Positions 36,124 to 47,456 of a DNA stretch of 64,000 bases are shown here, piece after piece. The notes under the pieces were generated by a model that saw nothing but the letters and a program-made list of their open reading frames with translations, ran no database searches and had not been told where the DNA came from. A program made the translations under genes and the position numbers. Origin of the DNA: Smaragdicoccus niigatensis DSM 44881 = NBRC 103563 (GTDB lineage Bacteria > Actinomycetota > Actinomycetes > Mycobacteriales > Mycobacteriaceae); NCBI RefSeq assembly GCF_000380645.1, contig NZ_AQXZ01000019.1:648761-712760 (forward strand), read 5' to 3'. Every line of letters starts with the position of its first letter. The first letter of the stretch is position 1.

Positions 36124-36771
36124 TTACGTGCGGGCCAACACCAAGATCGCCGTGACGTGCACGCCCGTCGTGGACAAAGCGGACACCGATTCCGCGGTCG
36201 TCGCACCGGTGGTCAGAACGTCATCGAGCAGCACGACGTTGGCGTCCTTCGCGTCCGGAATTTCGCGAGCTCGCACGTGCCCAACCAGGTTTCGGGCACG
36301 GGAACGGGCCGATAGACCTGACGAATCCGACACCCCCTTGGTGAGCGACAACACCGGCTCCACCGTCGCCCCGACGCGCGCTGCAGCCTCCTGTGCGGCC
36401 CGGGTCACCGGGTCACCACCGCGCCGCCGGGCGGCACGTTTCGAACTCGGTGCGGGAATGAGAATGAGCGGCGCAAGCTCCGGCGGATCGAGCTCGCCGA
36501 AGGTCCGCATCCAACCGATCGCCGCCGCATACAGCCGGCCGAACGCCGGCGCGGTCTCCCGGCGGCCGTGGTCCTTGCCCGCCAGGATGGCCCGACGCAG
36601 CGGTCCGCCGTAGTCACCCATCGCCCAGCACGGCGCGCCGGCATCGTGCCGAGCTCGCACCTGCCGTGGCTGCGGCCACAAGCTCCCCTGGCACCGGTCA
36701 CAGAAGACCGCACCGGGCCGATCACAACCCGCGCAGATCTGCGGAAGAACGAGATCGAGGAGCGCGCGCAT
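36124..36771 (-). CDS. ComF-family phosphoribosyltransferase-like protein
   Basis: A 215-residue protein with an N-terminal zinc-like CAGCDRPGAVFCDRC and a C-terminal phosphoribosyltransferase signature VVLLDDVLTTGATTAES. The ComF family is linked to DNA uptake in naturally competent bacteria, but actinomycete copies are usually orphans with an unproven role. ATG 36771 overlaps the lpqB stop (TGATG), so it is coupled to lpqB. The longer open frame upstream is out of phase with lpqB and not coding. Corresponds to Rv3242c. Confidence 0.9.
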   Translation of the reverse strand: MRALLDLVLPQICAGCDRPGAVFCDRCQGSLWPQPRQVRARHDAGAPCWAMGDYGGPLRRAILAGKDHGRRETAPAFGRLYAAAIGWMRTFGELDPPELAPLILIPAPSSKRAARRRGGDPVTRAAQEAAARVGATVEPVLSLTKGVSDSSGLSARSRARNLVGHVRAREIPDAKDANVVLLDDVLTTGATTAESVSALSTTGVHVTAILVLART

Positions 36772-38540
36772 CAGCCGGGCAGCACGGGGATCGCCCGAGT
36801 GCCCGCCAGTCCCGGAACTTCCCGCCACTCTCGATCGCCAGCGGAGTCGTTGTTGTTGAGCGAATAAACCGAGCGCGCATCGACGACGAACTCGGTCGTC
36901 TGCGAAGCGTCGATGGCCAGCACCGGAGCTTCGAGGTTGCGGGTCGGCAACGCGTCGAGGCGGGCGCCGTCGATCGACGAGACGAGTACCGGAACGTCCG
37001 ATGTCGCCCGCGCGATGACGATCGTCTCCGCAGTGGCCCAATCCAAGGCGAGAGCCGCGCTGCCGAGTTCGCGCGCGATCTGTCGCGGCGCGGTCAGCGA
37101 GACCCCGCCGCCGCTCTGCGGTACCACCGTGGCGAGGTACACCTTGCCGTCGATGATGAGCGCGGCACGGACGCCGTCCCGCGCGAGCCGGAGCTCGGTG
37201 ATCGAGCCGGGGAGGTCATTGAACTCGTGGGTGTCGACCTCCGCGAGCGAAATCGCACCGTTGTTCCGGTCGCGGGTCGCGGCGATGACCCGACGGCCAT
37301 CGACCACCGCCCAGGCGGTCGCGCCGTCGGCTGTCCACGTCGGACGCGAAATCGTCGATCCCGCCACGACCGTATCCGCAACCGGCGACTGCCCGCCGAG
37401 CATGAGCGCACGCGCCGGTTCCGGCTGGGATCGCCCGGTTTCCGACACCGCCGCGATGAGCGATCCGTCGTGGTTGATCGCGGCCGATCGCAGGCTCGTC
37501 GTGCTCCCGAAGTACCCCGGGACGGGTTCCAGACGGCTGCCGTTCACCGTCACGAGCTGTCCACCGGCGAGCGCATGCAGCCCGACTTCGGCCTCGGCCG
37601 CGCGAACGGGGTCGAACTCGGACACGTCCGTCGTCGACCAGCCCGAGGCATGGGCCGGGTCGAGAGGCTCGCCGTCCGCGAGGATCACGTACGGACCCGA
37701 CACTTCGGCCTTGGCGAGGGTCCAGACGATTTGCGCGGCAGCGAGGCGGCGGGTGTCCGGGTTGGCGTTGCCGAGCCCACCGAGATCGATCCGCACGCCG
37801 CTTCCCGGCGCAGCAGCCGCCATCGACTCGCCGGCCGCGTTCGTGACGTCGCCCCGAATCGAGACTCCCTCGAGTGCATTTTCCAAGGCCGGACGAAGCA
37901 CGTCACGAGGTCCGCCGACGAGGAGCGCCATCAGTGCCCCTGCCGTCTGTGGCCGGCTTACCGAAATCCACCGCTGATCCGGCACCGGGATCTGCCCAGC
38001 AGCATTGAAGTAGTACAGAGTCCGGCGCTGGTAGGTGTTGAGGAACTGCGACCGCTCGACCAGCACACCCGGCGGCAGCGACGAGACGCGCCACTCCCCA
38101 TCGGCCTTCGCCAGCGAGACCCGCACTTCGAGGCGTGAGTCGTCCGGCTTGTAGATACCGCCGGAACGCAGTTCGCCAACCTTGTGGGCTCGCACGACGA
38201 ACGTTGCGTTGTCGCCGGTGCGGCCGTCCGCCACCACGTCGACACTCTCGATGAGCGTCACCGAACCGGCGTCGTCCCAACCCTGCGCAACCCCGGGCAG
38301 AAGGAAGCGCCGGGCGGCGGCATGCCGATCGGTCGGATCGCCGCTGGCGCGGATGAAGTCACGCAGTAGCGCCTCCGGCTTCGCGCCCGGCGTCGGCTCG
38401 GCGAAATTCGTGCCGACAGCGCCCGGCACAGTCCCCACGGCCTGCGGGGTGGAGGTGTCCGGAAGGCTCGCGCACCCGGCGGTAGACAACGCAAACGCGA
38501 CGACTGCTGCGATCGCAGCAGTCGACTTCAGGGGGTTCAC
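36771..38540 (-). CDS. lpqB: Lipoprotein LpqB, MtrAB accessory factor
   Basis: A 589-residue secreted lipoprotein that interacts with the MtrB sensor domain. The signal peptide ([20 protein letters not shown]) ends in lipobox STAGC, with the acylated cysteine at about residue 23. The body has a GerMN-like domain and a C-terminal beta-propeller-like region. GTG 38540 overlaps the mtrB stop by GTGA. A longer frame is open to 38711 but lies within mtrB. Order lpqB-mtrB-mtrA is the standard mycobacterial cluster. Confidence 0.94.
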   Translation of the reverse strand: MNPLKSTAAIAAVVAFALSTAGCASLPDTSTPQAVGTVPGAVGTNFAEPTPGAKPEALLRDFIRASGDPTDRHAAARRFLLPGVAQGWDDAGSVTLIESVDVVADGRTGDNATFVVRAHKVGELRSGGIYKPDDSRLEVRVSLAKADGEWRVSSLPPGVLVERSQFLNTYQRRTLYYFNAAGQIPVPDQRWISVSRPQTAGALMALLVGGPRDVLRPALENALEGVSIRGDVTNAAGESMAAAAPGSGVRIDLGGLGNANPDTRRLAAAQIVWTLAKAEVSGPYVILADGEPLDPAHASGWSTTDVSEFDPVRAAEAEVGLHALAGGQLVTVNGSRLEPVPGYFGSTTSLRSAAINHDGSLIAAVSETGRSQPEPARALMLGGQSPVADTVVAGSTISRPTWTADGATAWAVVDGRRVIAATRDRNNGAISLAEVDTHEFNDLPGSITELRLARDGVRAALIIDGKVYLATVVPQSGGGVSLTAPRQIARELGSAALALDWATAETIVIARATSDVPVLVSSIDGARLDALPTRNLEAPVLAIDASQTTEFVVDARSVYSLNNNDSAGDREWREVPGLAGTRAIPVLPG

Positions 38541-40219
38541 GAATGGTGCTCCGGAATACGCACATCCAAGGTCTGCTGATCCGCGTCGATCGCAGCCGGC
38601 AGCGGTCGGCGGACCGGCGGCTTGAGCGGCAACGGCGACCCGAGGACCTTGCGGCCGCGCTGACGCGGGAGGGTCAGGCGGAAGACCGAACCCTGGCCGG
38701 GCTCGCCCCATGCCTCGAGCTTACCGTCGTGAAGGTGCGCGTCCTCGACGCTGATCGCCAGCCCGAGACCGGTACCGCCCGAACGGCGCACGCGCGACGG
38801 GTCCGCACGCCAGAAACGGTTGAAGACGAGCTTCTCTTCGCCAGGGCGAAGGCCGACACCTTGGTCGCGCACGATGATCGCGGCCGCATTGTCGTTGGCG
38901 CGAAGCCGGATGAGCACCGGTTTCCCTTCGCTGTGGTCGATGGCATTCGCAAGAAGATTGCGCAGGATTCGTTCGACGCGACGCGGGTCGACAGCGACCA
39001 TGACGCCCTGCGGCGGCACATCCACGATGAGCTCGGTCGATGAGTCGATGGCCAGCTGTCGCACCGTCGCGACGGCAGCGTTGACGCACATGCGCAGGTC
39101 CAGCAGCTCGACCGAGAGTTCGGCGACACCCGCATCGTGACGTGAGATCTCCAGCAGGTCGCCCAGCAACGACTCGAAGCGGTCGAGTTCGTTGACGAGC
39201 AGCTCCGAGGCGCGACCGAGACTCGGACTCAACTCGTCCTTGTCGTCGTAGATGAGGTCGGCCGCCATGCGGACCGTGGTAAGTGGAGTGCGCAGCTCAT
39301 GGCTGACATCGGAGGTGAAGCGTTTCTGCAGATTGCCGAACTCTTCGAGCTGCGTGATCTGTTTGGACAGACTCTCGGCCATCTGGTTGAACGACATCGC
39401 CAATCTGGCCATGTCATCTTCGCCCCGGACGGGCATTCGCTCTTTGAGGCGACCATCGGCAAAGCGGACGGCGATACGCGCGGCCGAACGGGTCGGAATG
39501 ACGACCTGCCTCGACACGAGCATCGAGATCGCCACGAGCAGCACCAGCAGCACGACGCCACCGATGAGCATCGTGCCGCGAATGAGCGTCAGGATCCGTT
39601 CTTCGCTGGCCAGCGGATAGATCAGATACAGCTCGAGACCGTCGACCTCACCGACCGTCGGCGTGCCCACGATGAGCGCGCGGCCGTTGTAGCCGTCGGG
39701 GTCCGAGACGGTCGCATACTGGCGCGTGATCTGACCGGCCTTGACGAAGTCTCGCAGCGCCTGCGGAATCTGATTGGCCGGACCGCTCGTGAGCGCGGGG
39801 CTCGTCGCACTCGCCGGAACAATCAACACCGGCTCGAACGTGCCGGCCGCACTCGACTCCTGGCTACCGTCCGGTGAGGGACTGGTCAGCGCGGCGCGCG
39901 CACTCTCGAGGCGTGCCTCCGGGGCATCGAGAACGTCTGGTCCCGCGAGTTTCGCCTCGACGGCGTTACGGGCCCGGTCGAGCTCCTCGATGGCGGCGTT
40001 GATTTTCGCCTCGAGGAGTCGATCGGTGATCTGGCTGGTGAGAACGACGCCGAGGACGCTGATGACGATCAGCGACAACGTCAGCGTCGATACCACCACA
40101 CGCAGCTGCAGCGACCGGCGCCAAGCCCGCCCCATCGATCCGCCGAGGTTCTGGAACCACCGCATGAAGGGGGCAAGAGCACGGTCGACCCGTCGCTGCA
40201 GCCTAGAAAGTCCCAGCAT
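38537..40219 (-). CDS. mtrB: Sensor histidine kinase MtrB
   Basis: A 560-residue membrane sensor kinase controlling cell division and wall metabolism through MtrA. Two transmembrane helices (about 42-61 and 216-236) flank an extracytoplasmic domain (about 62-215); a HAMP domain (about 237-290) leads to His307 in [16 protein letters not shown] box [12 protein letters not shown] and G boxes [10 protein letters not shown] and [10 protein letters not shown] Pro/Arg-rich tail ends the protein. The start near 40219 follows mtrA by three bases. All catalytic residues are intact. Confidence 0.96.
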   Translation of the reverse strand: MLGLSRLQRRVDRALAPFMRWFQNLGGSMGRAWRRSLQLRVVVSTLTLSLIVISVLGVVLTSQITDRLLEAKINAAIEELDRARNAVEAKLAGPDVLDAPEARLESARAALTSPSPDGSQESSAAGTFEPVLIVPASATSPALTSGPANQIPQALRDFVKAGQITRQYATVSDPDGYNGRALIVGTPTVGEVDGLELYLIYPLASEERILTLIRGTMLIGGVVLLVLLVAISMLVSRQVVIPTRSAARIAVRFADGRLKERMPVRGEDDMARLAMSFNQMAESLSKQITQLEEFGNLQKRFTSDVSHELRTPLTTVRMAADLIYDDKDELSPSLGRASELLVNELDRFESLLGDLLEISRHDAGVAELSVELLDLRMCVNAAVATVRQLAIDSSTELIVDVPPQGVMVAVDPRRVERILRNLLANAIDHSEGKPVLIRLRANDNAAAIIVRDQGVGLRPGEEKLVFNRFWRADPSRVRRSGGTGLGLAISVEDAHLHDGKLEAWGEPGQGSVFRLTLPRQRGRKVLGSPLPLKPPVRRPLPAAIDADQQTLDVRIPEHHS

Positions 40220-40222
40220 TTC

Positions 40223-40900
40223 TTACGGCGGGCCGGCCTTGTAACCAACGCCGCGGACCGTGAGGACGACTTCCGGGTTTTCCGGGTCCTTCTCGACCTT
40301 CGCGCGAAGACGCTGCACGTGGACGTTCACCAGACGCGTGTCGGCAGCGTGGCGGTAACCCCACACCTGCTCCAACAGCACCTCACGAGTGAACACCTGA
40401 CGCGGCTTGCGAGCGAGCGCGACCAGGAGGTCGAACTCGAGCGGCGTCAGGGAGATGAGCTTGTCGTCGCGCGTGACCTTGTGCGCCGGCACGTCGATCA
40501 CCACGTCCGCGATCGAGAGAACCTCGGAAGGCTCCTCCTCGGTCCGACGAAGGCGCGCACGCACGCGAGCAACGAGCTCCTTCGGCTTGAACGGCTTGAC
40601 GATGTAATCGTCAGCACCTGATTCAAGACCGAGAACAACATCGACGGTGTCCGTCTTCGCCGTCAGCATGACGATCGGAACACCGGAATCAGCCCGTAGA
40701 ACCCGGCAGACATCGATGCCGTTCATACCGGGCAACATGAGGTCGAGCAGCACCAGGTCAGGACGGGTCTCTCGAACGGCGGCCAGAGCCTGCGATCCAT
40801 CCCCGACGACGAAAGGCTCAAAGCCCTCGCCGCGAAGGACGATCGTCAGCATCTCCGCTAATGCTGTGTCGTCGTCGACAACCAGAATCCTTGGTTTCAT
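40223..40900 (-). CDS. mtrA: Response regulator MtrA
   Basis: A 225-residue OmpR-type regulator. Receiver with DDD at 9-11, phospho-acceptor Asp53 (LLDLMLPG), and Lys in YIVKPFKPKELVARVRARLRR; winged helix with SLTPLEFDLLVALARKP and VQRLRAKVEKDPE before the final VLTVRGVGYKAG. In mycobacteria MtrA binds the origin and cell-wall genes. ATG 40900. First gene of mtrA-mtrB-lpqB-comF on the minus strand, downstream of tmk by 19 bases. Confidence 0.97.
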   Translation of the reverse strand: MKPRILVVDDDTALAEMLTIVLRGEGFEPFVVGDGSQALAAVRETRPDLVLLDLMLPGMNGIDVCRVLRADSGVPIVMLTAKTDTVDVVLGLESGADDYIVKPFKPKELVARVRARLRRTEEEPSEVLSIADVVIDVPAHKVTRDDKLISLTPLEFDLLVALARKPRQVFTREVLLEQVWGYRHAADTRLVNVHVQRLRAKVEKDPENPEVVLTVRGVGYKAGPP

Positions 40901-40919
40901 GTCTCAATCGTGTCACTCA

Positions 40920-41570
40920 TCAGGCCTGGAATAGCTGATTGACCAGTTCATTCGCGTGTTGCGTCGCGTCTGCCGTGTTATCAACGGTTTGCCACGGGCT
41001 GATCCAGCCCTGTTCGGCAAGCTGACCGTAGATCGCGGCGGTGCGGGCCTGCAAGTCTGAATCCCGTTCGTAACTGTCCCGCGCACGGTCCGAATCGGTT
41101 TCCTCACGCTGGCGCGCACGCGCCTGTGCGATTTCGACCGGAACCGAAACCAGAAGCTGCAGATCCGGTTTCGGCAGACCGAAGCGCTCGAACTCGAGTT
41201 CGCGGATCCATTTGACGACCGTGCCCTCCGCATCCTGCCGAAGCCGGGCGGCGCTGTACGCCGCGTTCGAGGCGACGTAGCGATCGAGGATCACCACGTC
41301 GTGGCGGTTGATTTGGCGCTGTAGCTCGCCGAGTGCCGCGTGCCGATCGAGCGCAAACATTGTCGCCATCGCATAAACGCTGTCGGCGAGGTCTCCGTGC
41401 TCTCCGCGGAGCGCTTCGGCCGCCAAGTCGGCGTGAACGGATTCTCCATAGCGCGGGAAGCCCACGCGGATGACGTCCTTGCCGCGATCTTCGAGTTCGC
41501 GCGCAATCGCTCGCGTCAGCGTCTGCTTGCCTGCCCCGTCGACGCCTTCGATGGCGATGAGAATGCCCAC
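40920..41570 (-). CDS. tmk: Thymidylate kinase
   Basis: A 216-residue nucleoside monophosphate kinase making dTDP from dTMP. P-loop IEGVDGAGKQTLTR, with Gln where many bacterial enzymes have Ser/Thr; the DR(Y/H) motif as LDRYVASNAAYSAA; and LID region ARQREETDSDRARDSYERD. Start set at GTG 41570 (MGILIAIEGVDGAG); an open frame runs to 41624 without support. Placed just upstream of mtrA as in M. tuberculosis. Key residues are present. Confidence 0.93.
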   Translation of the reverse strand: MGILIAIEGVDGAGKQTLTRAIARELEDRGKDVIRVGFPRYGESVHADLAAEALRGEHGDLADSVYAMATMFALDRHAALGELQRQINRHDVVILDRYVASNAAYSAARLRQDAEGTVVKWIRELEFERFGLPKPDLQLLVSVPVEIAQARARQREETDSDRARDSYERDSDLQARTAAIYGQLAEQGWISPWQTVDNTADATQHANELVNQLFQA

Positions 41571-41643
41571 TTGCGCATCGTAGGCTCCGCACCACCCGAT
41601 TAAGGGGCGGATGCCCGACCGCAATCGGTTCGGCGGTGGTCCG

Positions 41644-42816
41644 TCACATCATCGAGAGCTGATCCGCGAAGGTGCGATTTCGACCCGCTCGCTTCGCGAG
41701 GTACAGCTGGCGATCCGCCTCGCCCAGAACCGAGGCCACCGAAGCGCCCGCAGCGACTGCGGCGACACCGAAACTCGCGGTGACCCGCGCCTGCGGAGCG
41801 ATGTCGTCGAGACTCTCCTCGATGAGCGCTGTCCGCAGCCGCTCGGCCAGGGCGAAACCGCCCGCCAGGTCGACGTCTCGGGCGAGAATCGCGAACTCTT
41901 CACCACCGACCCGACCGACGACGTCTCCGAGCCGCACGGAAGCGTTCAGGAGCACGCCAAACCGGCGCAGGACCGCGTCGCCGGCCGCATGGCCGAATTT
42001 GTCGTTGACGGCCTTGAAATGGTCGATGTCGCACACGATCATCACGTGTCCGCGCGAGCTGAAGGCGCGAAGTTCCTGCGCGGCGAGAGCCTCGAATCCG
42101 CCGCGGTTCAGCACGCCGGTGAGCATGTCGGCATCGCGCTCCCGCCGCAGACCAGCGACGACATCGCCGAGATAGGCGGCCCAGATCGCACCCGTGAGTG
42201 CTGCGCCGAGCAGTGCCATCACCAGGTGCATGACGACCCAGAGAAGGGTCCCGACCGAGTACGGGTCCTCACCCGACTTGGCGAGCTCGACCATGATGGC
42301 GGTGCGCGGCACGAACTGGAGCGCGAAAATCGTCAGCACCCAGTTGAGGACCGTGTCGACCGAGCGATGGGTGCGCAAGAGCCACAAGCGGCAGGCGGCG
42401 ACAAGCAGGACAAATCCACAACTGGCACTGCGCAGATAGATCTCGGCCGCGGTCTGGGGATCGAAGTAGACGAGCGCGCCACAGCCGCCGGTCACGACGG
42501 CCAGCACCCCGACGCAGAACCGCATCGGGAACGCGAGTTGGCTCCTCTTCAGAATGCCTTGGGCGAGAAGAAGAACCGATCCGATGATGGCGGTATCGGA
42601 GAGGACGGCGTTGAGCGCCGGGTTGGCCGGTTCGTCGAAGATCCGGATCAGAACACCGATCGAGAACACGAAGGGCGCGATCCCGATCAGGCGCAGATAG
42701 GTCCGCTGCCGGTCGAGAAACCACGCCCAGCAGAAGAAGAGGCCGAACACGGAAAGAACGGCAGGCGCGAGCAGAGCGATGGTGACGGCCCCGCTGGAAT
42801 CGTTCAACGGAGTCAC
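41644..42816 (-). CDS. Membrane-bound diguanylate cyclase (GGDEF)
   Basis: A 390-residue protein: a roughly 210-residue N-terminal membrane part with six to seven hydrophobic helices, then a GGDEF domain with GGEEF active site that would make cyclic di-GMP from two GTP. The inhibitory I-site RxxD is present five residues before it (RLGDVVGRVGGEEF), so product inhibition is expected. No EAL domain. Not in the M. tuberculosis tmk-sahH interval, so an insertion. Located between tmk and sahH on the same strand as both; own promoter probable. Confidence 0.93.
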   Translation of the reverse strand: MTPLNDSSGAVTIALLAPAVLSVFGLFFCWAWFLDRQRTYLRLIGIAPFVFSIGVLIRIFDEPANPALNAVLSDTAIIGSVLLLAQGILKRSQLAFPMRFCVGVLAVVTGGCGALVYFDPQTAAEIYLRSASCGFVLLVAACRLWLLRTHRSVDTVLNWVLTIFALQFVPRTAIMVELAKSGEDPYSVGTLLWVVMHLVMALLGAALTGAIWAAYLGDVVAGLRRERDADMLTGVLNRGGFEALAAQELRAFSSRGHVMIVCDIDHFKAVNDKFGHAAGDAVLRRFGVLLNASVRLGDVVGRVGGEEFAILARDVDLAGGFALAERLRTALIEESLDDIAPQARVTASFGVAAVAAGASVASVLGEADRQLYLAKRAGRNRTFADQLSMM

Positions 42817-42877
42817 CTCATCTCAATCGCGAACGCACAGCTAATTGTCGCGAGCGAGACACCGACACGCCAACCCA

Positions 42878-42903
42878 GTGTGTCCTTCATCAAAGGGACA
42901 CAC
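42878..42903 (-). terminator. Inverted repeat between sahH and the diguanylate cyclase
   Basis: GTGTGTCC (42878-42885) and GGACACAC (42896-42903) pair across ten bases, 21 bases after the sahH stop. It could end the sahH transcript or be an operator of the cyclase gene downstream; there is no T tract. Confidence 0.45.
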
Positions 42904-42923
42904 CGGGGTGACGTTGGCCACGG

Positions 42924-44411
<1,488 letters not shown>

Positions 44412-44461
44412 GGCAGACAGGCTATCGGGCAATTCGCCCCGGTGGAACAAATGGCCGACAC

Positions 44462-45055
44462 TTAATCCTGAGGTTTGTCCAACAAAGAGTGGATAAACGG
44501 GGTCAGTATGGCTGCGAAGTCCGCAGCGGGGTCCGCATCCGGCTCTGGCGGCATCGCGATGTAGCTCATCGCCATCCGCACCGCCATCCGCGCGAACTGC
44601 TTTGATTCGACGGCGGGAGGGTTGACCCAACTGTCCCGTAGGACACCGTCGAGGCGTTCGCTCGCGTTGACGAGGATCGGCTCGCTGTTGACCGTGACCA
44701 GCCGCAGGAGCTCGCCGTTCTTCTCACCGAGCAACAGTGATCGAACCATCGGGTTCGCCGCCGCGTCGAGGAAGAATCCCTGGACCGCGTGCGTCAATCC
44801 GAGCTCGAGATCGCCCTGGTGCGACTCAATCGCCACCTCGACATGGTCGACGAAGCCTTCGGCCAGACGCACGGCGTAAGCCTGCGCCAACCCCGTGCGA
44901 TTTCCGAACTCGTTGTACAGCGTCTGGCGGCTGATCCCCACCGATTTGGCGACGTCTCCCAGCGTGATCTTCGACCATTCGTTGGCTTCGAGCAGTCGAT
45001 GCAAAGCGTCGAGGACGTGGGTCCGCAGCAACTGCTGCTGGCGTTCAGCTCGCAC
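44462..45055 (-). CDS. TetR-family regulator, AlkX/Rv3249c-like
   Basis: A 197-residue TetR protein with [60 protein letters not shown] (HTH about 20-60). Resembles the regulator beside alkB-rubA-rubB in mycobacteria and rhodococci, but those alkane hydroxylase genes are absent here: manA follows directly. GTG 45055 overlaps the manA stop by 11 bases; an ATG at 45100 would overlap more. Downstream is sahH. What it regulates without the alk genes is unclear. Confidence 0.85.
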   Translation of the reverse strand: MRAERQQQLLRTHVLDALHRLLEANEWSKITLGDVAKSVGISRQTLYNEFGNRTGLAQAYAVRLAEGFVDHVEVAIESHQGDLELGLTHAVQGFFLDAAANPMVRSLLLGEKNGELLRLVTVNSEPILVNASERLDGVLRDSWVNPPAVESKQFARMAVRMAMSYIAMPPEPDADPAADFAAILTPFIHSLLDKPQD

Positions 45056-46268
45056 CGGTTGCGACCCCGTCTGCCGCACAGAAGAGCACCGCGGCATCAT
45101 CTGCCGACGCAGTCACCGCACCGTTGGCCGCCGGCAGCCAGGCCGACTGGCCCGGAGCGAGGTCCAGCGTGGAGTTTCGGTCCTTCAGCCGGACGTTGCC
45201 CTCGGTGCACACCACGATCCGAGGTCCGTCGGCCGGGAGATCGGAGTCGACGCCGGGTTCGATGTCGACGCGATACAGCGCGAATTCCGGCGCCGGTGTT
45301 TCATATCGAGCCAGGCCGCGGCCGCACTGGACGGGCACCGCGATCGGCGGGTCGATCGGTCGGAAGTCGAGAACCTTCAACAACTCTGGGACGTCGATGT
45401 GCTTCGGCGTCAGGCCCCCACGCAGCACGTTGTCCGAGTTCGCCATGAGCTCGACACCCAGGCCGCGCAAGTACGCGTGGAGGTTTCCGGCCGCAAGGAA
45501 CAATCCCTCGCCCGCCTGCAACTGGACGCGGTTGAGCAACATGACGCCCAGAACGCCGGCATCACCGGGATAGATGTTTGCGATTTCCAGGACGAGGCGG
45601 ACGTCTTGGGCATACTCACGCGAGGTTCCGGACAGATACTTCACGCAGCCGTCGAGAACTTGCGCGATGAGCGCCTCCATCGCGGGGGGCGGCATCGTGA
45701 TCCACGTCGTGAACACCGCGCGCAGGCCGGACTCGTCGGGCGCCCCGGCCAGCAGATCGATGTAGGTCTGCAGAGCGGGCACCTCGAGTGCGGCGAGCAA
45801 CGCGATGGTCCGGTGAGGGTCGCGGAAGCCCGCGAGCGCGTCGAAGGGACTCAAGGCCACGATCAGTTCGGGCTTGTGGCTCTCGTCCTTGTAGTTGCGG
45901 ACGGGCGAATCGATCGGAACTCCGGCGCGATTCTCCCTGGTGAATCCCTCTTTCGCTTGTGCCAGGCTCGGATGCGCCTGCAGCGACAGCGGCTCATCGG
46001 CGGCGAGAATCTTCAGCAGATACGGCAGCCGAGGTCCGAACGCCGGCAGCACCTGGGTTCCGAGCGAGGACTCGGGAGATGTCGCGATGACATCGAGCAG
46101 CGACGTTCGCGCTCCGTCGGATACGACGAACGCCGGGTCTCCCGGATGCGCACCGAGCCAAAGTTCGGCTTCCGGGTGCTTGGACGGCGACGGCCGGCCA
46201 CACAGATCAGCGATCGCGGTGCGCGAACCCCACGCGTAGGACCTCAACGCTCCTTCGAGTAGTTGCAC
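45045..46268 (-). CDS. manA: Mannose-6-phosphate isomerase, class I
   Basis: Interconverts fructose-6-phosphate and mannose-6-phosphate, feeding GDP-mannose for lipoarabinomannan and related glycolipids. The 407-residue enzyme shows YAWGSRTAIADLCGRPSPSKHPEAELWLGAHPG at the N terminus, LLKILAADEPLSLQAHPS with zinc-binding residues, and KPELIVALSPFDALAGF. The final part folds as a cupin-like barrel. GTG 46268 overlaps the TobH-like gene stop by one base (TAGTG). Matches Rv3255c. Confidence 0.94.
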   Translation of the reverse strand: MQLLEGALRSYAWGSRTAIADLCGRPSPSKHPEAELWLGAHPGDPAFVVSDGARTSLLDVIATSPESSLGTQVLPAFGPRLPYLLKILAADEPLSLQAHPSLAQAKEGFTRENRAGVPIDSPVRNYKDESHKPELIVALSPFDALAGFRDPHRTIALLAALEVPALQTYIDLLAGAPDESGLRAVFTTWITMPPPAMEALIAQVLDGCVKYLSGTSREYAQDVRLVLEIANIYPGDAGVLGVMLLNRVQLQAGEGLFLAAGNLHAYLRGLGVELMANSDNVLRGGLTPKHIDVPELLKVLDFRPIDPPIAVPVQCGRGLARYETPAPEFALYRVDIEPGVDSDLPADGPRIVVCTEGNVRLKDRNSTLDLAPGQSAWLPAANGAVTASADDAAVLFCAADGVATGAS

Positions 46269-47365
46269 TACCGTCCACCTACCAATTCGGAATATGCCGC
46301 TGTCAGTTCGAGACGAATCGTCAACATCGCCAAGTCGATCAACCGTCCTCCCGGTTTGGGCACCGCCATCGCCGCGACCGCGTCGGCCCCGTCCTCGGCA
46401 GTCACGAGCGCGACGTCGGGCAGGGCCGCTGTGCGGCGGCGAACGCCCGCGAAATCCGGCCCCAGGGTCAAGACGAACACTCGTGCCGGGTCTTGCGGGC
46501 GCGGACCATCGATCTCGTCATCGTGGAAAATCGGGTCATAGTCATCGGAAATGCCGCCACCAGTGCCGCCGAGTCCGCCAGCCCCGACGAGCACATCATT
46601 CATGTGCGCATCCGCGGCGAGAACACCCGAGCGCAGCAGCATCTGCGCACCGTGTGACGCGATGATGACAGTCGCGGGGTCGTCACCAGCGAGGACCACT
46701 CGACGATTCTGCATCCGCGCAGCCAGCGACTTGGCCGGATTGCGGAACACTTCGTTGGCCGGACGATCGAGCATCGCCTCACCGTCGATCGCGTCCGCGA
46801 GCTCATCGAGCGTCGGAAGGACGCTCGCTCCACGCGGGTCGATCGCGGCGAGGACCGCACACGCGCACGCCAGGAATCGGAGCATCGTGTTGTCTTCACG
46901 AACCGTGACGCGGGGCGGCAACGACATCGCACGACCGGCACCGACGGCCCGCAGCGGCCCTTCATCCGGTCCGGCCACCACGACCTCTGCGCCGCGGCGC
47001 AGGGCTGCGTCGACCGCCTCGATCATTCGCGGATCGGCCGCGTCGTCGCCGGCCACGAGGACGACGTCGAGCGGACCGACCCAGGGCGGGGTGTTCGGTA
47101 AATGGACAATCGGCACGCCAGACACCGAACCAGCAATGGCGACAAGCAGTTTCGCCGCATCTTCGGCGCGCGAATTGCCGGTCACGATCAGCATGCTGCG
47201 CGGACGCATCCCCGCCAGCGGCGAGAGAGCGCCTTCGGCGACAGCGGCGCCCGCGGCGCGTACCTGGGCTCCGCCGGATGCCGCCGAGCGCAGAATTCCC
47301 CGGCGATCCGCAGCTTCGATCGCAGCAACATCGTCGAGATCGTGGACAGGAGACAGTGCGTTCAC
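46268..47365 (-). CDS. TobH-like / SIS-fold protein (Rv3256c-like)
   Basis: A 365-residue protein with weak similarity to sugar isomerase (SIS) domains: MRPRSMLIVTGNSRAEDAAKLLVAIAG near residue 53 and VVLVAGDDAADPRMIEAVDAALRRGAEVVVAG. A Gly-rich insertion (LVGAGGLGGTGGGISDDYDP) is low complexity. It lies between manB and manA, as Rv3256c does, and may take part in the mannose pathway; no activity is established as far as I know. ATG 47365. Translationally coupled to manA. Confidence 0.86.
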   Translation of the reverse strand: MNALSPVHDLDDVAAIEAADRRGILRSAASGGAQVRAAGAAVAEGALSPLAGMRPRSMLIVTGNSRAEDAAKLLVAIAGSVSGVPIVHLPNTPPWVGPLDVVLVAGDDAADPRMIEAVDAALRRGAEVVVAGPDEGPLRAVGAGRAMSLPPRVTVREDNTMLRFLACACAVLAAIDPRGASVLPTLDELADAIDGEAMLDRPANEVFRNPAKSLAARMQNRRVVLAGDDPATVIIASHGAQMLLRSGVLAADAHMNDVLVGAGGLGGTGGGISDDYDPIFHDDEIDGPRPQDPARVFVLTLGPDFAGVRRRTAALPDVALVTAEDGADAVAAMAVPKPGGRLIDLAMLTIRLELTAAYSELVGGR

Positions 47366-47456
47366 GACTGGTCACCGCCCCTTTCCTCGTCGATCGAGCC
47401 GCGCCAAACTACATGAAAATACCGACCTTTGTTGCCTCTTACTACAACTATTCCAG

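Noticed and set aside
36772-37041. Upstream extension of comF
   Set aside because: Lies within lpqB in another frame; ATG 36771 with TGATG overlap is the natural start.
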